Of a stretch of 8,417 nucleotides of DNA, positions 1-5,924 are shown piece after piece. The DNA comes from CAYLGY01 sp964383325. Its GTDB lineage: Bacteria > Pseudomonadota > Alphaproteobacteria > Rhizobiales > Rhizobiaceae. The notes under the pieces are model-generated. The model did no database searches and was not told the DNA's origin. It worked only from the letters and a program-made list of their open reading frames with translations. Where the stretch lies: the NCBI GenBank assembly GCA_964383325.1, contig CAYLGY010000102.1:1-8417 (forward strand), in the 5' to 3' direction. Every line of letters starts with the position of its first letter. Position 1 is the first letter of the stretch. The position numbers and the translations under genes are program-made.

Positions 1-768
1 ACCGGGAACCGGAACTTCTCCCGGCTCGCTTCCCCCGCAGGGCGGCAGGATGTTCAGCACGGCGGCGAGATCGCCGCGCCTCGCGGCAGATTCGACAAGC
101 CCGCGTTCCTCCGGGCGAAGCAATTGCCGGCTCTCATGCCAGCCCGGCGGCTCCATGCCGCGTGTGCCGGGATTGCCGGCCAGTTGCTGCAGGGTGAGAA
201 AATAATGGCGCAAGCGATGGTCGAGACGGACCGCGCCGTAGTAATCCTCATGTTCGACAAGGGTCCCGACGATCTCGGAGCTGTAGGGCCGGGCGAGGAA
301 AAGCAGCATCAGCCAGGCTTCCACGGCCCTTGTTTCCCGCAGGTTTCTCGGTTCTCGCGAGAGATTGCCGCAGAAGCGGATCGGCCCCGCGGCATCGAGC
401 TCCTCCGGCGACAGCCGCACGGTGTCGGTGAGATTCCGCACATAACATGTGCCCATCAGATCATTCCGGATCGCGGAAGACAGCCATCCTTCCCGCATGT
501 CCGGGCGATCCGCGAGGGGCCTGAATGCCGGATAGCGTTCGAGATAGTCATTCCATGCCCGCTCTTCATAGACCCGGCAGGCCTCCTGGCGTGGCGTGGT
601 CGCGCCAGCGATCGCCGCCGCCTCGTCGAAACTGGTGCGAAGTTCAGCCTCCGAGAGAGCCGGATGTTCAAGGAACGACCATTCCAGCTCCTCAGTCGAA
701 GCGACCTGCGCCAGAATGATCCACAGAAGGATCGCGGCAAGGACATGCAGGCCCATGCGGCATTTCAT
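1..768 (-). CDS. Exported four-cysteine protein, paralogue of the preceding gene (3' end beyond the window)
   Basis: An open frame of 256 codons from an ATG at 768 runs to base 1 without a stop, so the C-terminus is missing. I do not recognise the family. Residues 1-23 look like a signal peptide (positive start, hydrophobic core around residues 7-20, ending QVAS), so the protein is probably periplasmic. It aligns over most of its length with the product of 765-1544. Shared features are WSF..HP, CR.YE, MRE.WL, NDL...CY.RNL, FCGN.SR.P, RHYFL, W.ES, AAR..DLA and LPPC. The four shared cysteines are C64, C108, C133 and C244, which suggests two conserved disulfides. After LPPC comes a Gly/Pro-rich tail. 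A strong GGAGG lies 7 bases before the ATG, and the ATG overlaps the upstream stop (ATGA), so translation is probably coupled. Function unknown. Confidence 0.8.
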   Translation of the reverse strand, partial: MKCRMGLHVLAAILLWIILAQVASTEELEWSFLEHPALSEAELRTSFDEAAAIAGATTPRQEACRVYEERAWNDYLERYPAFRPLADRPDMREGWLSSAIRNDLMGTCYVRNLTDTVRLSPEELDAAGPIRFCGNLSREPRNLRETRAVEAWLMLLFLARPYSSEIVGTLVEHEDYYGAVRLDHRLRHYFLTLQQLAGNPGTRGMEPPGWHESRQLLRPEERGLVESAARRGDLAAVLNILPPCGGSEPGEVPVPG

Positions 769-1544
769 GGCAGCGCCTCCATCGGGGGGATGGGTTCGCA
801 GGGCGGCAGGCTGGCAAGGATGCCGGCAAGATCCCGCTTCCGTGCCGCCTTCTCCACTGTGCGCCGTGTATCTGCATCAAGCAGCGCCTTGCTCTCCTTC
901 CAGCTCATTCCCCAATAGCCGGAGGAGCTATCGCCACGAAGCATTTCTCGCAAGGCAAGAAAGTAATGCCGAAAGACAGGATCGAAACGCAGCATTGGCG
1001 CCAGTCGGTTCTCCATGGCAATCAGTCGGTCGACAGCCCTGAAGTCTCCGGAATTCGCAAGCTGCATGAGTAGAAGGAAGCTGCGGATGGCGCGTTCTTC
1101 CCGCACATCTTCCGGAGGCCGGGAGAAATTCCCGCAAAAGACGATTCCGAGGTGATATTCAAGAAAGAGGGGTCGGGCTCCGGCAACATCATCGGCAAGA
1201 TTCCTGAAATAACATCCCGTAAAGAGGTCGTTCGCAATGGATGCCATCAGCCATGCCTCGCGCATGGCGGGCAATTCCGCCAGCTTGATGAATTCAGGGA
1301 ACCGTTCCTGGTATTTTGCATAGGCAACCGCCTCATATGCCCGGCAGGGCGTTTCGTATTCGCGCGCTGCCACCCGATCGATTCTGTCGGACCAGATCAA
1401 AAGATTATCCTCATAATCCGGGGGATGAAAATCGAATGACCAGGAAGCTTCGCCCGGCGCATCGGCCGAGGATGTCGCTGAAAAACATGGAATAATGGAA
1501 AATATAAAAGTAAGAAATAATATTATAATAGGAGGAAAGTACAT
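765..1544 (-). CDS. Exported four-cysteine protein of unknown function (first of a tandem pair)
   Basis: This encodes a 259-residue protein with a hydrophobic N-terminal segment (residues 6-19) ending PCFSA, read as a signal peptide with cleavage near residue 23. The mature part looks mostly helical. Cysteines 67, 111, 137 and 249 match the four cysteines of the next gene. I started it at the ATG at 1544 because GGAGA sits 5 bases upstream. A GTG at 1556 would add MEKL and give the signal peptide a positive charge, so it remains possible. The first roughly 20 codons are strikingly AT-rich (several ATA, TTA and TTT codons) in an otherwise GC-rich gene. The stop overlaps the next start as ATGA. 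I see no catalytic motif and do not assign a function. Confidence 0.82.
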   Translation of the reverse strand: MYFPPIIILFLTFIFSIIPCFSATSSADAPGEASWSFDFHPPDYEDNLLIWSDRIDRVAAREYETPCRAYEAVAYAKYQERFPEFIKLAELPAMREAWLMASIANDLFTGCYFRNLADDVAGARPLFLEYHLGIVFCGNFSRPPEDVREERAIRSFLLLMQLANSGDFRAVDRLIAMENRLAPMLRFDPVFRHYFLALREMLRGDSSSGYWGMSWKESKALLDADTRRTVEKAARKRDLAGILASLPPCEPIPPMEALP

Positions 1545-1586
1545 TAACTTCTCCACGGATGCGATTCGTCTCCCATCATTGCCTCT

Positions 1587-1616
1587 TCAATACTTCTGGA
1601 GAGCAATATGCGTCAA
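1587..1616 (-). promoter_or_regulatory. Candidate promoter for the exported-protein pair
   Basis: Read on the minus strand, TTGACG (1616-1611) is followed after 18 bases by TATTGA (1592-1587). The -35 is good and the -10 is weak. Transcription would start near 1580, giving a leader of about 36 bases before the ATG at 1544. The site overlaps the start of the divergent gene at 1608, so the two genes could interfere with each other. This is a match by eye only. Confidence 0.25.
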
Positions 1617-2195
1617 GCAGATGAGAAGATGTGCACAGTGTGGGATAAATCCCGGGTGAAGGACCAGAATGCAGCAACGAGGCTGGTTGGAGAAGTGGCG
1701 CGGAAAAAGCACGAGATCCGCGATGCCGACACCAGCCTTGCCGCCAGGAAGAGCGAACTGCGCAGTGCCGAGGCGAGCGCCATGCTCCTGCCCGCGCTGG
1801 CAGGAATCGCCGGAGGGCTGGCCGGACGACTTGTTCTCGGCACCATTGCCGAGGGCATGGCGATGGTGTCGGGGGCGGTACGGGTGGAGCGAATCAAGGG
1901 AGAAGTGAAGGAAGCAGAGGATCTCTGCGCGCGGCTGCGCGAAGAGCTGGCGAGACTAGAAAACCTGCTTGACAATGCGCAAGTGAATGCCGCGCAAACT
2001 GTCGAGCGGATGCGCGCTGCCGGCGAGTGTTCAGGGATGAAAGGGTCGCGCCATGGCTGGCAGACGCGACCCCGCGCCCCGTGCAATGCGACGATCAGGC
2101 CTCGGGTTGGCGGGTCTTGCGCAGATAGGGCAGCACCTTCTCGAAGCTGCCATATTTTGCCTTCGCCTCCTCATCCGACAGGGCGGCCGGAATGA
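1608..2195 (+). CDS. Small helical protein with central hydrophobic segment, unknown function (3' end possibly frameshifted)
   Basis: The frame is 195 codons, opening with an ATG preceded by GGAGAG at a good distance. Residues about 17-58 and 92-137 are rich in Lys, Glu, Arg, Leu and Ala and look like amphipathic or coiled-coil helices. Between them, residues 59-90 form a Gly/Ala/Leu-rich stretch (LLPALAGIAGGLAG and following) that could be a membrane-associated helical hairpin. No signal peptide is seen. From about residue 142 the character changes to Arg/Pro/Ser/Cys-rich, and the last 101 bases lie antisense to the peroxiredoxin gene. A +1 shift near base 2030 would give a stop at 2038-2040, a more natural end. 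The frame up to about residue 140 looks genuine; the tail is doubtful. It is divergent from the exported pair and may be functionally linked, but no family was recognised. Confidence 0.6.
   Translation: MRQADEKMCTVWDKSRVKDQNAATRLVGEVARKKHEIRDADTSLAARKSELRSAEASAMLLPALAGIAGGLAGRLVLGTIAEGMAMVSGAVRVERIKGEVKEAEDLCARLREELARLENLLDNAQVNAAQTVERMRAAGECSGMKGSRHGWQTRPRAPCNATIRPRVGGSCADRAAPSRSCHILPSPPHPTGRPE
2040..2072 (-). terminator. Hairpin after the peroxiredoxin gene, likely terminator
   Basis: The perfect 8-base inverted repeat GGGTCGCG (2043-2050) and CGCGACCC (2065-2072) has a 14-base loop. It lies 22 bases past the peroxiredoxin stop. On the minus strand it is followed by only a short TTT, so it is a weak intrinsic terminator by the classical rule. 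It lies within the doubtful tail of the plus-strand gene. Confidence 0.45.
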
Positions 2196-2754
2196 TGACG
2201 TCTTCGCCGGGCTGCCACTGCGCCGGCGTCGAAACCTGGTGGCGCGCGGTGAGCTGGAGCGAATCCAGCGCACGCAGGATCTCGTCGAAATTCCGCCCGG
2301 TCGACATCGGATAGGTCAGCATCAGCTTCACCTTCTTGTCCGGACCGATCACGAAGACCGTGCGCACGGTCTGGTTGTCGACCGGCGTCCGGCCCTCGGA
2401 ACTGTCGCCCGCAGATGCGGGCAGCATGTCGTAGAGCTTGGCGACCTTCAGCTCCCTGTCGGCGATCAGCGGGTAATCGACCTTGTGGCCGGTCGCCTTC
2501 TCGATGTCCTCTTTCCATTTGTGATGGCTTTCGACGGGATCGACCGAAATGCCGATGATCTTGGCATTGCGCTTGGCGAACTCTTCCTTCAGGCCGGCCA
2601 TGTAGCCCAGTTCCGTCGTGCAGACCGGGGTGAAGTCCTTCGGATGGCTGAACAGAATCCCGTACCCATCGCCGATCCATTCATGGAACCGGATTTCGCC
2701 CTGGGTGGTCTCGGCAGTGAAATCGGGTGCAGTGTCGTTGATTCTCAAGCTCAT
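2095..2754 (-). CDS. 1-Cys peroxiredoxin (Prx6 group, AhpC/TSA superfamily)
   Basis: The 219-residue length is typical of the Prx6 group. The enzyme reduces hydrogen peroxide and organic hydroperoxides in the cytoplasm using one peroxidatic cysteine. The motif PxxxTxxC is present as P38-T42-C45 within PKDFTPVCTTELG, and C45 is the only cysteine in the protein. There is therefore no resolving cysteine, and an outside thiol must recycle it. H37 and R131 (in TVRTVFVI) are placed like the catalytic His and Arg of Prx6. The C-terminal part from about residue 160 carries the Prx6-type extension (W.PGEDVIIP). The ATG at 2754 has GGGAG 7 bases upstream. It lies downstream of prfC on the same strand after 87 bases, so it may be read from the prfC promoter, its own, or both. 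No signal peptide. Confidence 0.95.
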   Translation of the reverse strand: MSLRINDTAPDFTAETTQGEIRFHEWIGDGYGILFSHPKDFTPVCTTELGYMAGLKEEFAKRNAKIIGISVDPVESHHKWKEDIEKATGHKVDYPLIADRELKVAKLYDMLPASAGDSSEGRTPVDNQTVRTVFVIGPDKKVKLMLTYPMSTGRNFDEILRALDSLQLTARHQVSTPAQWQPGEDVIIPAALSDEEAKAKYGSFEKVLPYLRKTRQPEA

Positions 2755-2841
2755 GCTCTCGCTCCCTGTTGAATTTCCTCAGACCTTCGCCAAGCGGTTT
2801 CATGGCCAACCGATCCCGGGATTACCGGGAGCGAGGCCAGT
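2755..2841 (-). promoter_or_regulatory. Structured leader between prfC and the peroxiredoxin gene
   Basis: In the minus-strand RNA, CTCGCTCCC (2835-2827) is perfectly complementary to GGGAGCGAG (2766-2758). The second arm contains the peroxiredoxin Shine-Dalgarno, so pairing would hide it. A competing hairpin, TCCCGG (read at 2830-2825) with CCGGGA (read at 2819-2814) around a 5-base loop, uses part of the first arm. Both cannot form at once. A third small hairpin pairs 2795-2799 with 2808-2812. The competing hairpin is 12 bases past the prfC stop and could instead be a prfC terminator, but no T tract follows it. No clear promoter was seen. The pairing is seen in the sequence; a regulatory role is inferred. 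Confidence 0.35.
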
Positions 2842-4431
2842 TCAGGCGGCTTCACGGACCTGATAATCTCTGATGTCGCCGAAGCGGATCGCCTTCCACC
2901 GCTCGGCTTCATAGTTAAGCGAAAATCCGCTATCCGCAAGATAGACCGGGTGGTCGTCGAGATCGCGTGCAATATCGGCGCGATGCGCATCGATGAAACG
3001 TTGCAGTTCGGCGGGCTCGTCGGCATTGATCCAGCGGCAGACACTGTAGCGTGACATTTCGAACTCGACCGGCAATTGATATTCCGCCGCCAGCCTTGCC
3101 TTCAATACATCGAGCTGCAGCGCGCCGACCACGCCGACGATCGCCGGCGACCCGTCATCGGGCAGAAAGAGCTGCACCACGCCTTCTTCCGCCATCTGCC
3201 GCAAGGCTTCCTTGAGCTTCTTTGCCTTCATGGCGTCGCCGAGACGGATGCGGCGCAGGATCTCGGGCGCGAAATTGGGCACGCCGCGAAACAGGAACTC
3301 CTCGCCCTCGGTCAACGTATCGCCAATGCGCAGGCTGCCGTGATTGGGGATGCCGACAACATCTCCGGCGACCGCTTCCTCGGCGAGCTGGCGCTGATGG
3401 GCGAAGAAGAATTGCGGCGCCGACAGCGTGATCTGCTTGCCCGTGCGCACGAGCTTCGCCCGCATGCCGCGCGTCAGCCGGCCCGAGCAGACCCGCGCAA
3501 AGGCGATCCGGTCGCGATGGTTCGGGTCCATATTGGCCTGGATCTTGAAGACGAAGGCGCTCATCTGCGGTTCGGTCGCCTCGATCCGGCGCAGATCAGC
3601 CTCCTGGGCTCGCGGGCGGGGTGCAAAGGCGCCCAATGCCTCGATCAGGTCGCGCACCCCGATATTGCGCAGGGCCGAGCCGAAATAGACCGGGGTGAGA
3701 TGTCCGTCGCGGAAGGACTGCAGGTCGAATGGCCGGCATGCCTCTGAGGCAAGCTGCATTTCCTCGACGAGGGCAGCGCGATCGGATGCAGGCAGCAGGC
3801 CGGCGATGGCTTCGTCCTGCGGGCCTTGGACCGGCATGGGCTGTTCGTTCCGGTCGCCGCGCCGGAAGGTCCGGTCGGCAAGGTGATAGGTGCCGGCAAA
3901 GCTGCGCCCGCGGCCGATCGGCCAGGTCACGGGGGCGGTATCGAGCGCCAGGCGGTCCTCGATCTCGTCAAGGATCTCGAACGGGTCACGGCTTTCGCGG
4001 TCGAGCTTGTTCACGAAGGTCAGGATCGGAATGTCGCGCAGGCGGCAGACCTCGAACAGTTTCAGCGTTCGCGGCTCGATGCCGCGCGCCGCGTCGATCA
4101 CCATGACGGCGGCATCGACCGCCGAAAGCGTGCGATAGGTATCGTCGGCGAAATCCTCATGGCCGGGCGTATCGAGCAGATTGTAGATCAGGCCGCCGAA
4201 CTCGAAGGTCATCACGGAGGTGACGACCGAAATGCCGCGCTCGCGTTCGATCTTCATCCAGTCCGACCGGGTCTGGATGCGGTCCTTCTTGGCCTTGACC
4301 TCGCCCGCAAGCTGGATGGCGCCGCCGAACAGCAGGAGCTTTTCGGTCAGCGTCGTCTTGCCCGCATCGGGGTGGGCGATGATGGCAAAGGTGCGCCGCC
4401 GGGCGACAGCGTTCTCGAGCGTTTCAGGCAT
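2842..4431 (-). CDS. prfC: Peptide chain release factor 3 (RF3)
   Basis: This is a translational GTPase that removes RF1/RF2 from the ribosome after peptide release. The GTPase motifs are intact: G1 AHPDAGKT (residues 19-26), the G2 region RGISVVTS (65-72), G3 DTPGH (87-91) and G4 NKLD (141-144). RF3-type sequence follows, including GDVVGIPNHG and the C-terminal FEMSRYSVCRW region. I chose the ATG at 4431, which gives 529 residues, the length of E. coli RF3. The N-terminus then aligns with the E. coli protein through RRTFAII. A GTG at 4452 would add seven residues; neither start has a strong Shine-Dalgarno. It is divergent from dut across 144 bases and followed by the peroxiredoxin gene on the same strand. 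The protein looks complete and ordinary. Confidence 0.97.
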   Translation of the reverse strand: MPETLENAVARRRTFAIIAHPDAGKTTLTEKLLLFGGAIQLAGEVKAKKDRIQTRSDWMKIERERGISVVTSVMTFEFGGLIYNLLDTPGHEDFADDTYRTLSAVDAAVMVIDAARGIEPRTLKLFEVCRLRDIPILTFVNKLDRESRDPFEILDEIEDRLALDTAPVTWPIGRGRSFAGTYHLADRTFRRGDRNEQPMPVQGPQDEAIAGLLPASDRAALVEEMQLASEACRPFDLQSFRDGHLTPVYFGSALRNIGVRDLIEALGAFAPRPRAQEADLRRIEATEPQMSAFVFKIQANMDPNHRDRIAFARVCSGRLTRGMRAKLVRTGKQITLSAPQFFFAHQRQLAEEAVAGDVVGIPNHGSLRIGDTLTEGEEFLFRGVPNFAPEILRRIRLGDAMKAKKLKEALRQMAEEGVVQLFLPDDGSPAIVGVVGALQLDVLKARLAAEYQLPVEFEMSRYSVCRWINADEPAELQRFIDAHRADIARDLDDHPVYLADSGFSLNYEAERWKAIRFGDIRDYQVREAA

Positions 4432-4459
4432 GGTTGCGAAGTTCCGGAGCACAGATCGG

Positions 4460-4487
4460 ATGTGAAGCCTGCACTAGAGCCTTTCAA
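4460..4487 (-). promoter_or_regulatory. Candidate prfC promoter
   Basis: On the minus strand TTGAAA (4487-4482) is followed after 16 bases by TCACAT (4465-4460). The -35 is five of six to consensus and the -10 three of six. The predicted start would be about 20 bases before the ATG at 4431. This is a match by eye. Confidence 0.2.
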
Positions 4488-4540
4488 GAAGAAAGGGAAG
4501 TCTTTGATCGCCCGATCGCCCGTTCCCCTGATCTTCCCGC

Positions 4541-4569
4541 TTGACCGGCGCAGGGCGGTGGGCAATAGC
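4541..4569 (+). promoter_or_regulatory. Candidate dut promoter
   Basis: TTGACC (4541-4546) is followed after 17 bases by AATAGC (4564-4569). The -35 is five of six to consensus and the -10 only three of six. Transcription would begin about 7 bases later, at or next to the dut ATG (4576), which lacks a clear Shine-Dalgarno. That would make a leaderless mRNA. Confidence 0.25.
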
Positions 4570-4575
4570 ATCCGC

Positions 4576-5037
4576 ATGCAACCGCCACTCCACATTGCCG
4601 TCCGCATCCTGCCGCACGGGATGGATCTGCCCTTGCCGGAACATGCGACCGAAGGCGCCGCGGGCATGGACCTCCGGGCCGCATTGCCGGCGGACGAACC
4701 GGCGCTGCTGCGTCCGGGTGCGCGCATGCTCGTGCCGACGGGGCTGGTGCTGGAAATTCCGCCCGGCCATGAGGGCCAGGTCCGGCCGCGCTCGGGACTG
4801 GCGCTGAAGCATGGCGTTACCTGCCTGAACGCGCCGGGCACGATCGACAGCGATTATCGCGGCGAGATCGGCGTCATCCTGGCCAATCTCGGCAATGCCG
4901 ATTTTCTGGTCGAGCGCGGACTGCGCATCGCCCAGCTCGTCATCGCGCCCTACCGGCGCGCAATCCTGGAGCCCGCGCCCGATCTTGCCGAGACGGAACG
5001 CGGCGCGAGAGGGTTCGGATCGACCGGCACGCGCTAG
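4576..5037 (+). CDS. dut: dUTP diphosphatase (trimeric dUTPase)
   Basis: The 153-residue protein hydrolyses dUTP to dUMP and pyrophosphate, keeping uracil out of DNA and supplying dUMP for thymidylate synthesis. All five motifs of the trimeric family are visible. Motif I is AGMDLRA (residues 29-35), motif II is RPRSGLA (70-76), motif III is GTIDSDYRGEIGV (88-100) with the catalytic D93, motif IV is RIAQLVI (117-123), and motif V is RGARGFGSTG (142-151), the flexible tail that closes over the nucleotide. Motif III has Thr89 in a position often Leu; I do not expect this to matter. The frame stays open far upstream antisense to prfC, so the start rests on the motif-proximal ATG at 4576. It is divergent from prfC and convergent with yggU. 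Confidence 0.95.
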   Translation: MQPPLHIAVRILPHGMDLPLPEHATEGAAGMDLRAALPADEPALLRPGARMLVPTGLVLEIPPGHEGQVRPRSGLALKHGVTCLNAPGTIDSDYRGEIGVILANLGNADFLVERGLRIAQLVIAPYRRAILEPAPDLAETERGARGFGSTGTR

Positions 5038-5072
5038 GCGCCGAGGGTGATTCCATTCAAACCGCAAAGGCA

Positions 5073-5393
5073 CTAGCCCTGCGTCAGCAATTCCTCGACG
5101 CGGGCAGCAAGCTCGACCGCATTCCCGGAGACATTCACCGTCTTCAGCCGGGCCTTGCCACCTGCCGCGACGGCGACCGCGGAGGGCGCGACACCGAGCC
5201 AGCGCGCGACCAGCCTTTCGAGCGCCTTGTTGGCGGCGCCCTTTTCGGGAACTGCCCGCACCCGGGCGACCAGATGGGCGCTGCCGTCGCTGGCGCTGCC
5301 TATGCCGGCCATCTCCTCGCGGGCGGCGCCCGGCGTGAGCCGGATGCGGATGGAGATTCCGTCGGCGCGCAGGCGGAGAATGTCGGGATGCAG
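5073..5393 (-). CDS. DUF167 / YggU family protein with a non-standard start codon
   Basis: The domain is clear: ISIRIRLTPGAARE, then VPEKGAANKALERLVARWLGV, then GGKARLKTVNV, about 106 residues, the usual size for this family. These are small cytosolic proteins of unknown function. The start is a problem. Reading back from the domain there is no ATG, GTG or TTG in frame near the expected N-terminus. Candidates are CTG (5393, used here), ATT (5405, overlapping the yggT stop, with GGGG 6 bases upstream) and ATT (5381). The first in-frame ATGs lie deep inside yggT and would add about 75 or more residues of out-of-frame, Ser/Pro-rich sequence. Translation is probably coupled to yggT. The alternative is a small sequence error. 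The product is sure; the start is not. Confidence 0.85.
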   Translation of the reverse strand: MHPDILRLRADGISIRIRLTPGAAREEMAGIGSASDGSAHLVARVRAVPEKGAANKALERLVARWLGVAPSAVAVAAGGKARLKTVNVSGNAVELAARVEELLTQG

Positions 5394-5397
5394 GGCG

Positions 5398-5700
5398 CTA
5401 GTAATGGACGACCCCGAAAATCGGCTCGATGGTGGTGTGCATGAACACTTCGACGAAAACGAGCCCGAGCAGCAGGATGATGGGGGAGATGTCGATGCCG
5501 CCGAGATCGGGCAGGAAACGGCGAATCGGCCGCAGCGCCGGCTCGGTGAGCCGGTAGAGGAAATCGCCGAACAGGGCGACGAACTGATTGCGGGTGTTGA
5601 CGACATTGAAGGCATGCAGCCAGGAAAATACGGCCGAGGCGATGATGATCCACCAATAGATGCGAATCGCGAAATGCAGGGTGACAAAGACAGCGGTCAT
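5398..5700 (-). CDS. YggT family membrane protein
   Basis: The 100-residue integral membrane protein has two hydrophobic segments, about residues 10-30 and 71-90. Between them is the family's conserved loop, including FNVVNTRNQFV (31-41) and LTEPALRPIRRFLPDLGGIDISP (51-73). The family is related to CCB3/YCF19-type proteins; its bacterial role is not settled, with links to cell shape, division and osmotic behaviour. Here it has the single-repeat length rather than the double-length E. coli form. The ATG at 5700 is preceded by GGAG 10 bases upstream. The stop lies next to or inside the start region of the YggU gene, so the two form an operon. A tRNA gene is divergent upstream. Confidence 0.93.
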   Translation of the reverse strand: MTAVFVTLHFAIRIYWWIIIASAVFSWLHAFNVVNTRNQFVALFGDFLYRLTEPALRPIRRFLPDLGGIDISPIILLLGLVFVEVFMHTTIEPIFGVVHY

Positions 5701-5774
5701 GCCGGGATTTCTCCGTGTTCCGGCGAGATGTAACTTCTATGCGACAAGCCGGCAAGACCCGGCTGCAAGATCGC

Positions 5775-5803
5775 TTGACAGAACCGTACCTGCGCCCCTA
5801 AAT
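5775..5803 (+). promoter_or_regulatory. Promoter of the tRNA-Ala gene
   Basis: A perfect TTGACA (5775-5780) is followed by a 17-base spacer and CTAAAT (5798-5803). The -10 matches consensus at only three positions. Transcription would begin near 5810, leaving a leader of about 10 bases before the mature tRNA, a usual layout for a single tRNA gene. Confidence 0.5.
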
Positions 5804-5820
5804 GCGCCAACCTTGAAAAA

Positions 5821-5893
<73 letters not shown>

Positions 5894-5896
<3 letters not shown>

Positions 5897-5909
5897 AGAT
5901 TTTCCTTGG
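5894..5909 (+). terminator. Small hairpin at the tRNA 3' end
   Basis: CCAAG (5894-5898) and CTTGG (5905-5909) can pair around ATTTTC. The first arm overlaps the CCA end, and no T tract follows. It may help end or process the tRNA transcript, but the evidence is slight. Confidence 0.2.
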
Positions 5910-5924
5910 CCTTCATTGACCTGG

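Noticed and set aside
124..918. 264-codon plus-strand frame opposite the exported pair
   Set aside because: It spans two minus-strand genes that validate each other as paralogues, and its own product shows no signal peptide or motif.
1530..1535. Perfect AGGAGG on the plus strand
   Set aside because: No ATG, GTG or TTG follows at a usable distance. It is the complement of two Pro codons in the exported-protein signal peptide.
1613..2086. 157-codon minus-strand frame opposite the helical-protein gene
   Set aside because: The product is Ser/Arg-rich low-complexity sequence. The plus-strand reading has a good Shine-Dalgarno and a plausible helical protein.
2053..2772. 239-codon plus-strand frame opposite the peroxiredoxin gene
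   Set aside because: It is a shadow of the peroxiredoxin codons, with no motif and no good ribosome binding site.
4506..4521. Tandem GATCGCCC repeat between prfC and dut
   Set aside because: There are only two 8-base copies in GC-rich DNA, with no relation to a promoter or known binding site.
3826..4575. Upstream extension of the dut frame opposite prfC
   Set aside because: The 250 extra residues are antisense to a highly conserved gene and do not belong to the dUTPase fold. The family's N-terminus fits the ATG at 4576.
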